From NCBI GenBank assembly GCA_030612365.1, contig JAUWOA010000008.1, positions 1-40,242 of the forward strand: a stretch of DNA of 40,242 bases. Direction: 5' to 3'. The notes below the pieces were generated by a model. That model did no database searches. It worked only from the letters and a program-made list of their open reading frames with translations, and had not been told where the DNA came from. The position numbers and the translations under genes were made by a program. This document shows positions 1 to 8,857 of this stretch, in pieces (within the stretch, counting starts at the first letter, position 1; each line of letters begins with the position of its first letter). This DNA comes from Candidatus Thorarchaeota archaeon. Its GTDB lineage: Archaea; Asgardarchaeota; Thorarchaeia; Thorarchaeales; Thorarchaeaceae.

Positions 1-1
1 T

Positions 2-145
2 CGCCCAATAACACAGCAAGTGGCAATGGCAACAGGAACTGGAAATTACGCAGCACTCATGATAAATCAGTTCTTGGGCAATGAGTACGAGAAGGACCGA
101 TTATTCGATCATCCGGATTGCCGCGGACTCATTCATCCCGATTAG
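2..145 (+). CDS. C-terminal end of a thioredoxin-reductase-like flavoprotein (partial)
   Basis: An open frame enters from the left edge and stops at TAG 143-145, leaving 47 residues. The segment QQVAMATGTGNYAALMINQF resembles the last helix of thioredoxin reductase-type FAD/NAD(P)H disulfide oxidoreductases, where a 'RQ-x-A-TAAG-x-G-x-x-AAL' stretch contacts the flavin. It is followed by a polar tail of about 20 residues ending in LIHPD. The FAD- and NADPH-binding motifs and the CxxC lie outside the window, so the identification rests on this short match and on the downstream thioredoxin-fold gene. Another pyridine-nucleotide-dependent flavoprotein is possible. Confidence 0.5.
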   Translation, partial: RPITQQVAMATGTGNYAALMINQFLGNEYEKDRLFDHPDCRGLIHPD

Positions 146-228
146 TCTAATCTCGACCCCAAAAGATAGCCTTAAAAGCAGGTTGCTTCACTATAGTTAA
201 TAATGCAATTCCTTTTGGAGTGATTAAT

Positions 229-705
229 ATGACAAGCAACGACAAACTCCTAGCAATACTAAATAGACAGATTGAGATAGAGAAGCGCACGCTCAACACG
301 CTCATCAAGGCAGAGGAGAGCTTCAGGGAAACTGCAGTACGCCTTGTCTGCATGGAGCTTCGCCTTGATACTTGGAAACACGTGAAATTCTTGGAAGGCA
401 TGATAGAGATGCTAACAACTGCTCCATGCGATACGTGGTCCGCTAAGATACAGCGCTACGTAGACAGAGTCAAACTAGAACGGATGATTGACAGTCTTGT
501 TCAAGAAGAAGATATGATGGCTGACCTTTATGGGGAGGCTCTAGCCGAAATCCAAGACCCAATTGCGGAGCTGCTTCTATTGCACCTCAAGGATACTGAA
601 GAGCGCCATAGTCAAGACCTGAAGGAGATCATGCGCATTATTCGGACTGCCCCGTTGCAGTCAGTGAAAGCCGAGAAGGGAAGTGACATTGTCTGTGAGG
701 ATTGA
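229..705 (+). CDS. ferritin-like / rubrerythrin-like four-helix protein
   Basis: A 158-aa all-helical acidic protein without signal peptide. Spaced acidic and histidine residues suit a ferritin-like diiron bundle: IEIEKRT in helix 1, RLDTWKH in helix 2, VQEEDMM in helix 3 and DTEERH in helix 4. The last carries ExxH; helix 2 has Asp instead of the usual Glu, so metal binding is plausible but unproven. There is no rubredoxin domain; the only cysteines are scattered. ATG 229 is preferred because GGAG at 217-220 lies 8 bases before it; an in-frame GTG at 220 overlaps that site. It lies between a reductase-like and a thioredoxin-like gene on the same strand, which suggests a role in peroxide or redox defence (inference). 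Confidence 0.75.
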   Translation: MTSNDKLLAILNRQIEIEKRTLNTLIKAEESFRETAVRLVCMELRLDTWKHVKFLEGMIEMLTTAPCDTWSAKIQRYVDRVKLERMIDSLVQEEDMMADLYGEALAEIQDPIAELLLLHLKDTEERHSQDLKEIMRIIRTAPLQSVKAEKGSDIVCED

Positions 706-745
706 GAGGGAACTACGTCCAGATTCTTGAGGAGGACCGTAGAGA

Positions 746-1255
746 ATGCAAGCAATTGGAGTGAAACCAATGCCAACACTCAATGATGTGACAATAGACG
801 CCCCGACTGCAAATCAATACATTGACAGCATGCCGGCAGGTCATCGCGGCGGCTTCGTTAGACAGCGGGATAGCTATGAGCTTGACATGGACATTATTGA
901 GAAACTAAGGACATATACCAACGACCACGAGATTGTGGCCCTGTTCGCAAACTGGTGTGGTGACTCGCGCAAAGCCATACCTGTGCTAGCTCGTCTAGAA
1001 GATAAGATAGGACTGAAGGTTCGTGCTCTTGGGGGAATGACAAAGCCATCTTGGGAAGATAAGAAAAGGAACCCGGGAATGAACTGGGCGATTCCTCCTA
1101 GTCCAAGAGAGGTTGAAACGCTAAGTGTAACAAGCAGCCCGACTATCATTATTTTCAATGACGCTGGAGTAGAAGTGGGCAGAATTAAGACGAGGCCCAA
1201 GGTTGAGCAGACCGTTGAAGCAGAGATTCTCAGAATCATTGAAGATAGCAAGTAG
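746..1255 (+). CDS. thioredoxin-fold protein with WCGDS active site
   Basis: A 169-aa cytoplasmic protein. The motif NWCGDSRK near residue 70 sits after a hydrophobic beta strand (IVALFA) and before a helix, as in thioredoxins. The later SSPTIIIF supplies the cis-proline loop and next strand, and DAGVEVGRI the final hairpin. WCGDS instead of WCGPC means only one cysteine in the motif. This resembles the Thioredoxin_9 family, where WCGDA/S is normal, so ordinary dithiol reductase activity is not expected. The start is ambiguous: ATG 746 follows GAGGAGG at 729-735, while ATG 770 follows GGAG at 758-761. It is the third gene of the redox group, 40 bases after the ferritin-like gene. Confidence 0.8.
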   Translation: MQAIGVKPMPTLNDVTIDAPTANQYIDSMPAGHRGGFVRQRDSYELDMDIIEKLRTYTNDHEIVALFANWCGDSRKAIPVLARLEDKIGLKVRALGGMTKPSWEDKKRNPGMNWAIPPSPREVETLSVTSSPTIIIFNDAGVEVGRIKTRPKVEQTVEAEILRIIEDSK

Positions 1256-1320
1256 AGGGTTTTGAAAGATAACGGTGGCTTCAACTGATCGTGAGCCATA
1301 TATGGCAGAGAGCGAAGAGG

Positions 1321-1345
1321 GTTAAAAGAAAAGAGAAGAAGGGGA
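1321..1345 (-). terminator. pyrimidine-rich archaeal terminator
   Basis: Read on the minus strand, the first 50 bases after the stop of the surface-protein gene contain a run of T and C (CCCCTTCTTCTCTTTTCTTTT). Archaeal RNA polymerase commonly terminates at such T-rich tracts without a strong hairpin. A short GGGG/CCCC dyad lies just before it. The site lies between convergent genes. Confidence 0.45.
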
Positions 1346-1370
1346 TTTGGACCCCTACTTCGAATTCAAT

Positions 1371-4300
1371 TCATTTTGAACCAGCTCGACGCCTAAGGAG
1401 CACTTTGACTGCAACATAGAGAAGAACAACTGTTGCTGCACCCACGAAGAAACCATATTCAGACATTAACGAGCCTATTTCCTCACTTATTCCTTCCAAA
1501 CCAACTGGATTGTGAACCATATATTCCAGCTCGAATGTAGCGGAGTTCCCAGCTTCATCAATTGCTGTAAATTCGAGTGTGTAGTTGCCGTTTTCGAATT
1601 CTAGAGTGTTCCAAGAAATGACGTTTCCACCAGTTGTTGTGACAAGCGTGCCATCAACTCTGAACTCAATAGAATTCATGCCACTTCCAGTATCTGTAGC
1701 TGAAACCTGGAAATGCACTGTATCTCTTACAGCATCAAATGTCGATGGCCCACTCACTCCTAACTCTGGAGCAATTAAATCTGTGACTACAAAACTTAAT
1801 GGAAACTCCGCGGATCCCAGTGTCTGTGAGGAGTTAAAGACATCATAGGCTTCAATATAGTATTCAACTAACGTGTTCCAAGGTTGACCAGCTATCTCTG
1901 CTGAATACAAAGCTCCTGAAGAATCCATCAATCCAGTGTTCCATGAGGCGCCATTGATGCTGTAGTGAAGAGTAACATTGGTTATGCCACTTACATCTGT
2001 AACACCAACTGAGATTGTTACTGGTTGCCCGTATTGTGGTTCTGAAGGAGTGACCAAGGAGTAGGTCAACTCTGGTGGAGCCACATCATTTTGGACATCG
2101 ACGGAAAACGAGTCAGCAACTGAATTTCCCTTATTGTCATAGGCAAGGGCTGTGACAATTCTAGTGCCATTCACAACTGTACGCGTGTTCCACGTAAACT
2201 CATATGGTGCGGTATCGTCCTGACCTAAACTTGTACCATCAACTTGGAAATCGACATAGTCAATTCCACTTCCAATATCACTAGCTACCGCTGATAAATT
2301 GACATTGCCAGTCACAATCTGTCCATTCACTGCACCTGAAAGACTAACCATAGGATCTATATCATCATCAACAGTATAGGTATAGAATTGTCCTAGATTG
2401 TCATCGATTGCAAATGTGCCAGTCCAATCTGTAGCATTCAGATAATACTCAACAATTGTCCCGTAGCTCGAAATCGGAAGTGTTGCTGTATAGATATCTC
2501 CGACATTTGCAGCAGTGGCTTCATTCCAGATACCTCCATCTTGTCGATAGTACACTTCAACGCACATGACTCCTGCTAATGCATCAGTTACCGTCGTGCT
2601 AACATCGACCGTTTCGTAATACATTGGATCTACAGGAGAATGAGATATGAAGGCGATTTCCGGAGGTGATGCATCCCCAAGTCCAAGGTCGTCAAAGAGA
2701 ACTGACAAAGATTCACCAGATTCAGCATTTACCTCAATGACAAATCGATTCAGGGAATACTCTCCAGCACCAAAAGATTCCTCAAGATCAGCTGTCAGGT
2801 TTCGATATGTATTAACCCAGACACCAGTTGTATTTATGGCATCAAGGAAGATATGCACATTGTTGGAACTATTACTTGGACTGTAGGACTGGGTCCTTGC
2901 CAGGTAGTAGTATATCTCATAGCTTGAATTGAACTGCAGCCGAAATCTTGCGTATGCAAAAGACGATGATCCAGAAGAGAGAGTATCCGTTCTCCACCAG
3001 AAATTCGTATACATTGATGGATCAATAGTGGTTTCAAAATCCCCTCTAAATACGCCAGCGCTTACGCCATTCGCCACTGTCAAGTTACATGCATACATTC
3101 CCGAATGAGAATCTGTTGATCGAGAAATGTATGACGGAACCCCTGACCATATCGCCCATGTGCCCATAGGTGGCGAGTATGAATCCCACAAATCGATCTC
3201 GAAACCGGGATCACCTGTTGCGTAGGTTCGAACTTGAAAGTCATCAATTAGTAGTTGAACCGATGAATTCGCTCGAAGACCAACAGCCATTGTAAATCTA
3301 AAACTATATACAGTCAGATTCATCCATCCAATTTCAGCAACAGCTGCCGACACATCGATGTAAGTATGTTCCCAAGTGTTTCTTGAGCCATAAGCATCTG
3401 GAAAAGTATACACGTTGTTTGATGTGTTACTGAAAGCTGAATAATCCGAATCATACCCAAGATAATGATACCAGTTATAATACCCGGATTCGTTTCTAAA
3501 GCGTAAACGGAAGTATGCATTGGCGCCACCACTGTTCCATGTATCTGAATACTTCCAATCGAACTCAATGGCCATTGATCCAGGCATGAATGGATAGTAG
3601 CTCTCCCATGGATATCCCTTCCTTTCGTAAAGACTGGCGTAACCGTTTGAGTTCTCAGCCAAGGCAGTACAACTCATGTTGAGAGAGTATATTCCATCAG
3701 TACTATCTGTACTGGTTGTTACATCAGCTGGCGAGTAATGCTGCTGACTCCAAGATCCACTAGACTCAAAATCACCATTCTGTACGAATTCGTAATCTGT
3801 TCCATTGACCATACTGACATCATCTATAACCCAGGATGAAGATTCTGGTACACGTATTGGTACATTTGAATAGAAGTAGACTGAGTTTATTCTTCTTGTT
3901 GAATCACCAGTCCAAAATTCCGGGTAATCAAGATAGTCCTCAGTTATATTGCGCCTGAAATGATTCCATTGGCTCGCGGTTTCATTCATCAGATAGTATA
4001 CTCCTGAGGTATAATTATTGGGGATGTAGGATCCGTAGGAGAACACGTAATTCAGTCCCTGCCAGTACCATGTCGAGTTGACAGTTTCGACATACAAGTT
4101 CAAGAATGCACCCTGATCAATTGCACCCGGATCTTCCAAGTAGTAGTAGAAATCAAGAACAATCCCATTAGTTACGTATGGGTTTGGAGCGCCAAATACT
4201 TGACTCAGATAAGCATAGCTTCCCGAAGTTGTTGAGCCCCATCCAGTGATTTGTCCTGAATATGTGCCACCATAAGGGCGATCCTGATACGTGGAGTTGC

Positions 4301-4559
4301 CCCAGCCACCAAATGATCCATAGTAGCTGTAATCCATTGGAGCTCCGTAGGCATATCTCTCTTCGAAACTTGGATTATTCATCACATTTGTAAGCAAAGG
4401 AGCGGGGTCGCCGCAAGACGCTACCGTGTTCTCTTGAACAGCGGGTGCTATTTGAATATCCTCGACTACTTTTAGATTCGCGGCTGGAGCCGTAATAGCC
4501 GCTAGTGGTAGCAATAGACTCATTATAGTAACAAATGCGATAATGTACTGTTTGTTCAT
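1371..4559 (-). CDS. large anchored surface protein, three jelly-roll plus Ig-like domains (paralogue 1)
   Basis: A secreted 1062-aa protein. ATG 4559 is chosen because GGAGGT at 4567-4572 lies 7 bases upstream and the product then begins with a signal peptide (MNKQYIIAFVTIMSLLLPLA). Three related segments starting NPSFEE (about residue 63), NGDFESS (about 255) and DPGFE (about 448) look like CBM4_9/galactose-binding jelly rolls, rich in Tyr, Trp, Ser and N-x-S/T sequons. From about 636 come Ig-like domains with DxGSG and D-x-x-GN-S signatures. Residues about 1036-1058 form a membrane helix followed by RRRAGSK, so the bulk faces outside. It lies 34 bases downstream of its paralogue, probably in one operon. 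Ligand unknown; adhesion or glycan binding is inference. Confidence 0.9.
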   Translation of the reverse strand: MNKQYIIAFVTIMSLLLPLAAITAPAANLKVVEDIQIAPAVQENTVASCGDPAPLLTNVMNNPSFEERYAYGAPMDYSYYGSFGGWGNSTYQDRPYGGTYSGQITGWGSTTSGSYAYLSQVFGAPNPYVTNGIVLDFYYYLEDPGAIDQGAFLNLYVETVNSTWYWQGLNYVFSYGSYIPNNYTSGVYYLMNETASQWNHFRRNITEDYLDYPEFWTGDSTRRINSVYFYSNVPIRVPESSSWVIDDVSMVNGTDYEFVQNGDFESSGSWSQQHYSPADVTTSTDSTDGIYSLNMSCTALAENSNGYASLYERKGYPWESYYPFMPGSMAIEFDWKYSDTWNSGGANAYFRLRFRNESGYYNWYHYLGYDSDYSAFSNTSNNVYTFPDAYGSRNTWEHTYIDVSAAVAEIGWMNLTVYSFRFTMAVGLRANSSVQLLIDDFQVRTYATGDPGFEIDLWDSYSPPMGTWAIWSGVPSYISRSTDSHSGMYACNLTVANGVSAGVFRGDFETTIDPSMYTNFWWRTDTLSSGSSSFAYARFRLQFNSSYEIYYYLARTQSYSPSNSSNNVHIFLDAINTTGVWVNTYRNLTADLEESFGAGEYSLNRFVIEVNAESGESLSVLFDDLGLGDASPPEIAFISHSPVDPMYYETVDVSTTVTDALAGVMCVEVYYRQDGGIWNEATAANVGDIYTATLPISSYGTIVEYYLNATDWTGTFAIDDNLGQFYTYTVDDDIDPMVSLSGAVNGQIVTGNVNLSAVASDIGSGIDYVDFQVDGTSLGQDDTAPYEFTWNTRTVVNGTRIVTALAYDNKGNSVADSFSVDVQNDVAPPELTYSLVTPSEPQYGQPVTISVGVTDVSGITNVTLHYSINGASWNTGLMDSSGALYSAEIAGQPWNTLVEYYIEAYDVFNSSQTLGSAEFPLSFVVTDLIAPELGVSGPSTFDAVRDTVHFQVSATDTGSGMNSIEFRVDGTLVTTTGGNVISWNTLEFENGNYTLEFTAIDEAGNSATFELEYMVHNPVGLEGISEEIGSLMSEYGFFVGAATVVLLYVAVKVLLRRRAGSK

Positions 4560-4593
4560 TGGTAGTACCTCCATTCTTCTGCAAGCTGTCATC

Positions 4594-7500
4594 CTAGGCT
4601 GCCCTCCGCCTTTTGAGCAGAATCCGAATAGCAATCATAAGAACAACGACAGTTCCGGCTCCGACGAAGAAGCCGTACCCTGCCATGAAATCTCCAAGTG
4701 CTGAACCGATTCCTTCCAGTCCAACAGGATTGTATACAGAATATTCTATCTCAAGAATAACGAGATTACCAGCACCATCACTCACGATGAATGCGATAGT
4801 GTGATTTCCATTTTCTAGTGTTAGAGTATCTAGAGTGAATATCTCGTTTACAAGAATATCAGCGGCAACCAAAGCAGTTTCAACTGAAGCTCCATCTATC
4901 TCTATGTGGTAGTCACCTATTCCACTCCCAGCGTCAGAGGCACTCAATGAGAATTGGACAGTCCCACTGATGGCTTCAGATATTGGCGGCCCTGAAACAC
5001 TCAGAACTGGCGCAGTATTGTCTGCAACTATGTATCCAAATGGGTCCGCCGGACTTCCTGTCATAGTTGAAATGCCATAGGTGTCGTATGCAACAATGTA
5101 GTAATTGATTTCGACCTCCCAGGGGCGTCCCCAAATTGCTGCAGTGAACAGTACGCCGGACTGTTCCATTTCAACAGTAATCCAATCCCCACCATCAACA
5201 CTAAGGTATAGAGTGACATTCTCAACAGCAGTATAGTCTGTTACAGTTACTGATACATGTACATCCATTCCATAGGTTGGATTCTCTGGATTAACTATGA
5301 CTTCGGAGATAACGGGACCAATGACATCGTTATCAACTATGAAAGTTCGATTTGCCATATCCGAGTTACCTGCCCGGTCATAAACAATGACTCCAACGTT
5401 GTGGGTTCCATTTGCCAACGTCCGAGAATCAATATCAAAGGTCCAAGGCATTAAGGTCTTGCTTCCGAGAAGCTCAGAACCATCCCAGAGTTCTACGTAA
5501 TCAACTCCGCTGGATCCAGAGCCTGGGTCATTAACGGTCAACTCGATTGAGAATGCACCCTCAACAATTTGATCCTCCAACGGATGATCGATAACAACGG
5601 TAGGATTGACATCATCACCTGATGAATAGGTATAGTACATTCCACTATTGTCATCTACGCTTGTCAAGCCTCCAGTATCATTTGCAGACACGTAGAAATC
5701 AACGTCGATTCCGTACGCTGCGGGCGTAATCCAAGCCTCATACTGTGTTCCAGTGTAGGTCATATCAACTGTGGACCATGAACCATTATTGAAGTGGAGC
5801 TGGACTGTATCAATATCTAGATCAGATGCTTGTGCGCTAACCAAGACAGGATCATAATACATTGGAGATACGGTTTCTCTTGTGACAGAACTGATTACTG
5901 GTCCATGAGTATCCATCACAAAATGTATGTCATCAAATAGAACAGAAATGTTTGACATTGAACTTGAATCCGCATAACATATAATGCCTGTAAGATTCCA
6001 TGCGCGTTGGCCGAAAGCTTCGTTCAAGTCATTCCAAGGATTTCGAACTAGGTTGGTCCAGACTCCTGTTTGGTTAAACCCGTTCACAGTGTAGTAGACT
6101 ATATTTGTTGAATTTGCATAAGACGTGCTCGGAGTAGCACCAACTATATAGTTAAGCATAACATTGTAAAATTGAAGCTGAATGTATGAGAGAGCAGCCG
6201 CATCTCCATTAACGTAATCCAAGCGCCACCAGAAGTCAGTATGATGGCTGGGAGTAATTGGAACGAACTGATGTCTATATATTCCTGTACCCGGCCCATC
6301 CCACGTAGTGAGATTGGCAGCGTATTTCCCTGAGTGTGAATCTGTTGTTATGTTCTGATAGGGGTAACTGCTGCCTGTTGTATGCCATCCTAATATCGAA
6401 TCACTTGTGCTCCAATACCAGTCTTGTTCAAAACCAGGGTCATAACTGGGATATGTTATGCTCTTGAAGTCATCAATGAAGAGATTGACCGTCGAATTGT
6501 CTTGAGTTCCAGAAGTTACCTCCCAATACATATCGTAACATGTTCCTCCTGTCAGATTGAAATGATCAATCATATCATGCAAATCTATTGCGAAATGATT
6601 CCACACACCCCGTGAACCAAAACCAGGTACTTTGAAATACACGTCAGAAGAAGAATTCGAATAAGGCGACAAATCATTCCCCCGTCCAAAGAGGTAATGC
6701 GCCCGATATGAATGACTGCTGTTATCATACCAGATATGGAAGTCGGCTTCTTGAGACCCTCCGCCACCTTCTACATCTGTATACATCCAATCAAACTCGA
6801 TAATACTCTCACCAAGATCTGTTGGAAATAGGCCCTCATAGTACCCAATCCAATACTCTGCTGCCGCATAGCTATTGGTGATTTTTGGCAAGTTTGCCGC
6901 AGTCAGATTCATGGACTGTGCTCCGTCGGTACTAACAGCTGAAGTAGTTTCGACAAATCCAGGAGCTCGATTACTGTACGACCACTCAGAAGTTCCTTCA
7001 AAGTCCCGATTTCCAAGGAATTCAAAAGCTGTAGAGTTTGTTAAGCTTGTATCATCTATAAGCATCTCAACAAAATCAGATTCTGATTGAGATGAGGCTG
7101 CATAGAAGTAGATGTATTGCAAGTATGTTGACGCAGCTGGTGACCCAAATTGCTCCGTGAATGCAGTTGTTATTTCCAAATGCCCATTGTTCCAAATTCC
7201 AACGGTACCGTTTGCCAAAATGTAACAAGAGTTCGAGCTGTTCCCTGGAGACCATGAGCCATGAAGGAAAGCATAGTACATGTAATAGTACTGTCCCGAT
7301 ATGCCATCACGAAATTGGCAGTATGCATAGAGTCGGGTTCCGCCTTCAAGAGTTGGAATTGATGTTGCGTTCCAGTAGAAATCCAAAGTGAGACCTTCAT
7401 TCACACTCGGTAAATTCTCAGATTCTGCAGATGGAGGATAGTGATCGCCCAAGTGTTGGTAAATACATGCCCGACTGGTCGATTGATAACCCCTTGCTCT

Positions 7501-7815
7501 TATGAGCGCTGAATAGCTACCTGCATGTGTCTCATCTTGGTAGGATATGTTTTGAAATGTATAGGAAGAACTCCAATATCCCCAATCCTCAGGGGCACCA
7601 ATACTATTGGTTTCCTCGAAGCTTGGGTTCTTGACTACATTGGTTAAGAGATAATCTTCACCACCTGCTCCAGAAACTTGTGTATCTTGAACAGGTGCTA
7701 TTGTGTTCGGAACAGATTCCTTTTCGGAAATATTAACCATTGGTGCCAAACTGCCAAGTATTGGAACCAACAGAACGATTGCAACAAAACCAACTAGGAC
7801 GTGTATTCTCCTCAT
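4594..7815 (-). CDS. large anchored surface protein, three jelly-roll plus Ig-like domains (paralogue 2)
   Basis: A 1073-aa protein with the same plan as the next gene: signal peptide (MRRIHVLVGFVAIVLLVPIL), NPSFEE segment at residue 63, a second at about 265 (NRDFEGTSEW), a third at about 460 (DPGFEQDW), Ig-like domains from about 638, and a C-terminal helix with basic tail KRRRAA. The two proteins also share juxtamembrane NPVGLEGI and YGFFVGA, showing tandem duplication. The start has GGGAGA about 8 bases upstream. Many N-glycosylation sequons are visible. It lies 147 bases downstream of the ABC ATPase gene, so its own promoter or co-transcription are both possible. Surface location is well supported; function is not known. 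Confidence 0.9.
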   Translation of the reverse strand: MRRIHVLVGFVAIVLLVPILGSLAPMVNISEKESVPNTIAPVQDTQVSGAGGEDYLLTNVVKNPSFEETNSIGAPEDWGYWSSSYTFQNISYQDETHAGSYSALIRARGYQSTSRACIYQHLGDHYPPSAESENLPSVNEGLTLDFYWNATSIPTLEGGTRLYAYCQFRDGISGQYYYMYYAFLHGSWSPGNSSNSCYILANGTVGIWNNGHLEITTAFTEQFGSPAASTYLQYIYFYAASSQSESDFVEMLIDDTSLTNSTAFEFLGNRDFEGTSEWSYSNRAPGFVETTSAVSTDGAQSMNLTAANLPKITNSYAAAEYWIGYYEGLFPTDLGESIIEFDWMYTDVEGGGGSQEADFHIWYDNSSHSYRAHYLFGRGNDLSPYSNSSSDVYFKVPGFGSRGVWNHFAIDLHDMIDHFNLTGGTCYDMYWEVTSGTQDNSTVNLFIDDFKSITYPSYDPGFEQDWYWSTSDSILGWHTTGSSYPYQNITTDSHSGKYAANLTTWDGPGTGIYRHQFVPITPSHHTDFWWRLDYVNGDAAALSYIQLQFYNVMLNYIVGATPSTSYANSTNIVYYTVNGFNQTGVWTNLVRNPWNDLNEAFGQRAWNLTGIICYADSSSMSNISVLFDDIHFVMDTHGPVISSVTRETVSPMYYDPVLVSAQASDLDIDTVQLHFNNGSWSTVDMTYTGTQYEAWITPAAYGIDVDFYVSANDTGGLTSVDDNSGMYYTYSSGDDVNPTVVIDHPLEDQIVEGAFSIELTVNDPGSGSSGVDYVELWDGSELLGSKTLMPWTFDIDSRTLANGTHNVGVIVYDRAGNSDMANRTFIVDNDVIGPVISEVIVNPENPTYGMDVHVSVTVTDYTAVENVTLYLSVDGGDWITVEMEQSGVLFTAAIWGRPWEVEINYYIVAYDTYGISTMTGSPADPFGYIVADNTAPVLSVSGPPISEAISGTVQFSLSASDAGSGIGDYHIEIDGASVETALVAADILVNEIFTLDTLTLENGNHTIAFIVSDGAGNLVILEIEYSVYNPVGLEGIGSALGDFMAGYGFFVGAGTVVVLMIAIRILLKRRRAA

Positions 7816-7860
7816 GCGAAAGGTCTCCCTAAGCGTACTTCGTACTCACTTACCAAGGCA

Positions 7861-7868
7861 TTTATGCT
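7861..7868 (-). promoter_or_regulatory. possible TATA box for the paired surface-protein genes
   Basis: On the minus strand AGCATAAA lies about 46-53 bases before ATG 7815, in an A/T-rich 147-base gap. This would give a leader of about 25 bases carrying the Shine-Dalgarno site. No clear BRE is visible, so the call is weak. Confidence 0.3.
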
Positions 7869-7962
7869 AAAGGGAATGCAATGAATCCGACCTTATTTTT
7901 GTTGCTGTACGATGTTTAGTCTTGTGATTAGTTGGACTATTAGCAGAGCAATTGTTTAGCAG

Positions 7963-8847
7963 CTAGAATCCCATTCGATGCAGTTCCTGCTCGAGGAAAT
8001 GCTTAGTTTGGTGGAGATTGTGCCAGCGCTCAGCGAAATTCGCTGCGTCAATTCTTTGTTCCTTGTACATGCGCTGTACGTCTGATATCTCAACGTTGGT
8101 TTCTGTCAGCCGGTCCTTGTACATTTGCGCCATCAAGGCGGCACTTGCCGCTGCTGATTCGCTTGGCTTCTGCATGGATATGATTGTGCCATCCATAATG
8201 CGATAGATTCTATCAGTCTGCCTTGCAATCGCAGGATCGTGTGTAACAACGAGCACCGTTTTGCCCATCTCCTTATTGACCTCGTGAAGGAATCGTACTA
8301 TCCTGGCACCCGTTTCGGTGTCCAAGTCGCCTGTAGGTTCATCACATATGAGAATCGGCGGGTCATTCGCAAGTGCTGAAATAATTGCGACGCGCTGCTT
8401 TTCACCGCCGCTAAGTTCATCGGGCTTGTGCTTTGCTCGAAGAGTGAGACCAACACGTTCGAGAAGGTCCGTGGTTCGTTTCTTCCGTTCGTTTGCAGGT
8501 GTATTGACTGCAAGCATTGGAAGCTCCACATTCTCGTAAGCGGTCAGCGTTGGAATAAGGTTGAGTGTTTGAAAGATATGACCCACAACTTTTTGCCTCA
8601 GCTTGCCTAGCTCAGCATTACTCGCATTAGTGATATCTCGACCAGCGACCCAGGTCTTTCCAGCTGTTGCTCTCGCGAGACCTCCGATGATATTCAACAA
8701 TGTGGTCTTGCCGGACCCTGAAGGTCCGACTATTGCAATCATTTCACCTTGTTCGATCTTCATCGAGAGACCCCGAAGTGCCTGTACTTCTAGGTTACCG
8801 AGCTTGAAAACTTTCATCAAGTCGTCACATTGAATGTAGCTTACCAT
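7963..8847 (-). CDS. ABC transporter ATPase, LolD/MacB type
   Basis: A 294-aa nucleotide-binding subunit. It has Walker A GPSGSGKTT (41-49), a Q-loop FQTLNL near 92, signature LSGGEKQR (145-152), Walker B ILICDEPTGDLD (165-176) and the switch histidine in VTHD (203). The EPTGDLD sequence and overall spacing are typical of the MacB/LolD/FtsE group, which drives FtsX-type permeases mechanically rather than acting as a pore. A charged helical extension of about 65 residues after position 228, probably coiled coil, is longer than usual for LolD. The gene starts 10 bases after the permease stop, with GAGGTG 6 bases before ATG. It may work in release or export of surface proteins or lipids (inference). 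Confidence 0.93.
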   Translation of the reverse strand: MVSYIQCDDLMKVFKLGNLEVQALRGLSMKIEQGEMIAIVGPSGSGKTTLLNIIGGLARATAGKTWVAGRDITNASNAELGKLRQKVVGHIFQTLNLIPTLTAYENVELPMLAVNTPANERKKRTTDLLERVGLTLRAKHKPDELSGGEKQRVAIISALANDPPILICDEPTGDLDTETGARIVRFLHEVNKEMGKTVLVVTHDPAIARQTDRIYRIMDGTIISMQKPSESAAASAALMAQMYKDRLTETNVEISDVQRMYKEQRIDAANFAERWHNLHQTKHFLEQELHRMGF

Positions 8848-8857
8848 CTATTACACC

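Noticed and set aside
4560-4634. Longer N-terminus of surface paralogue 1
   Set aside because: GGAGGT directly precedes ATG 4559, which opens a clean signal peptide; the extension overlaps the neighbouring gene's end.
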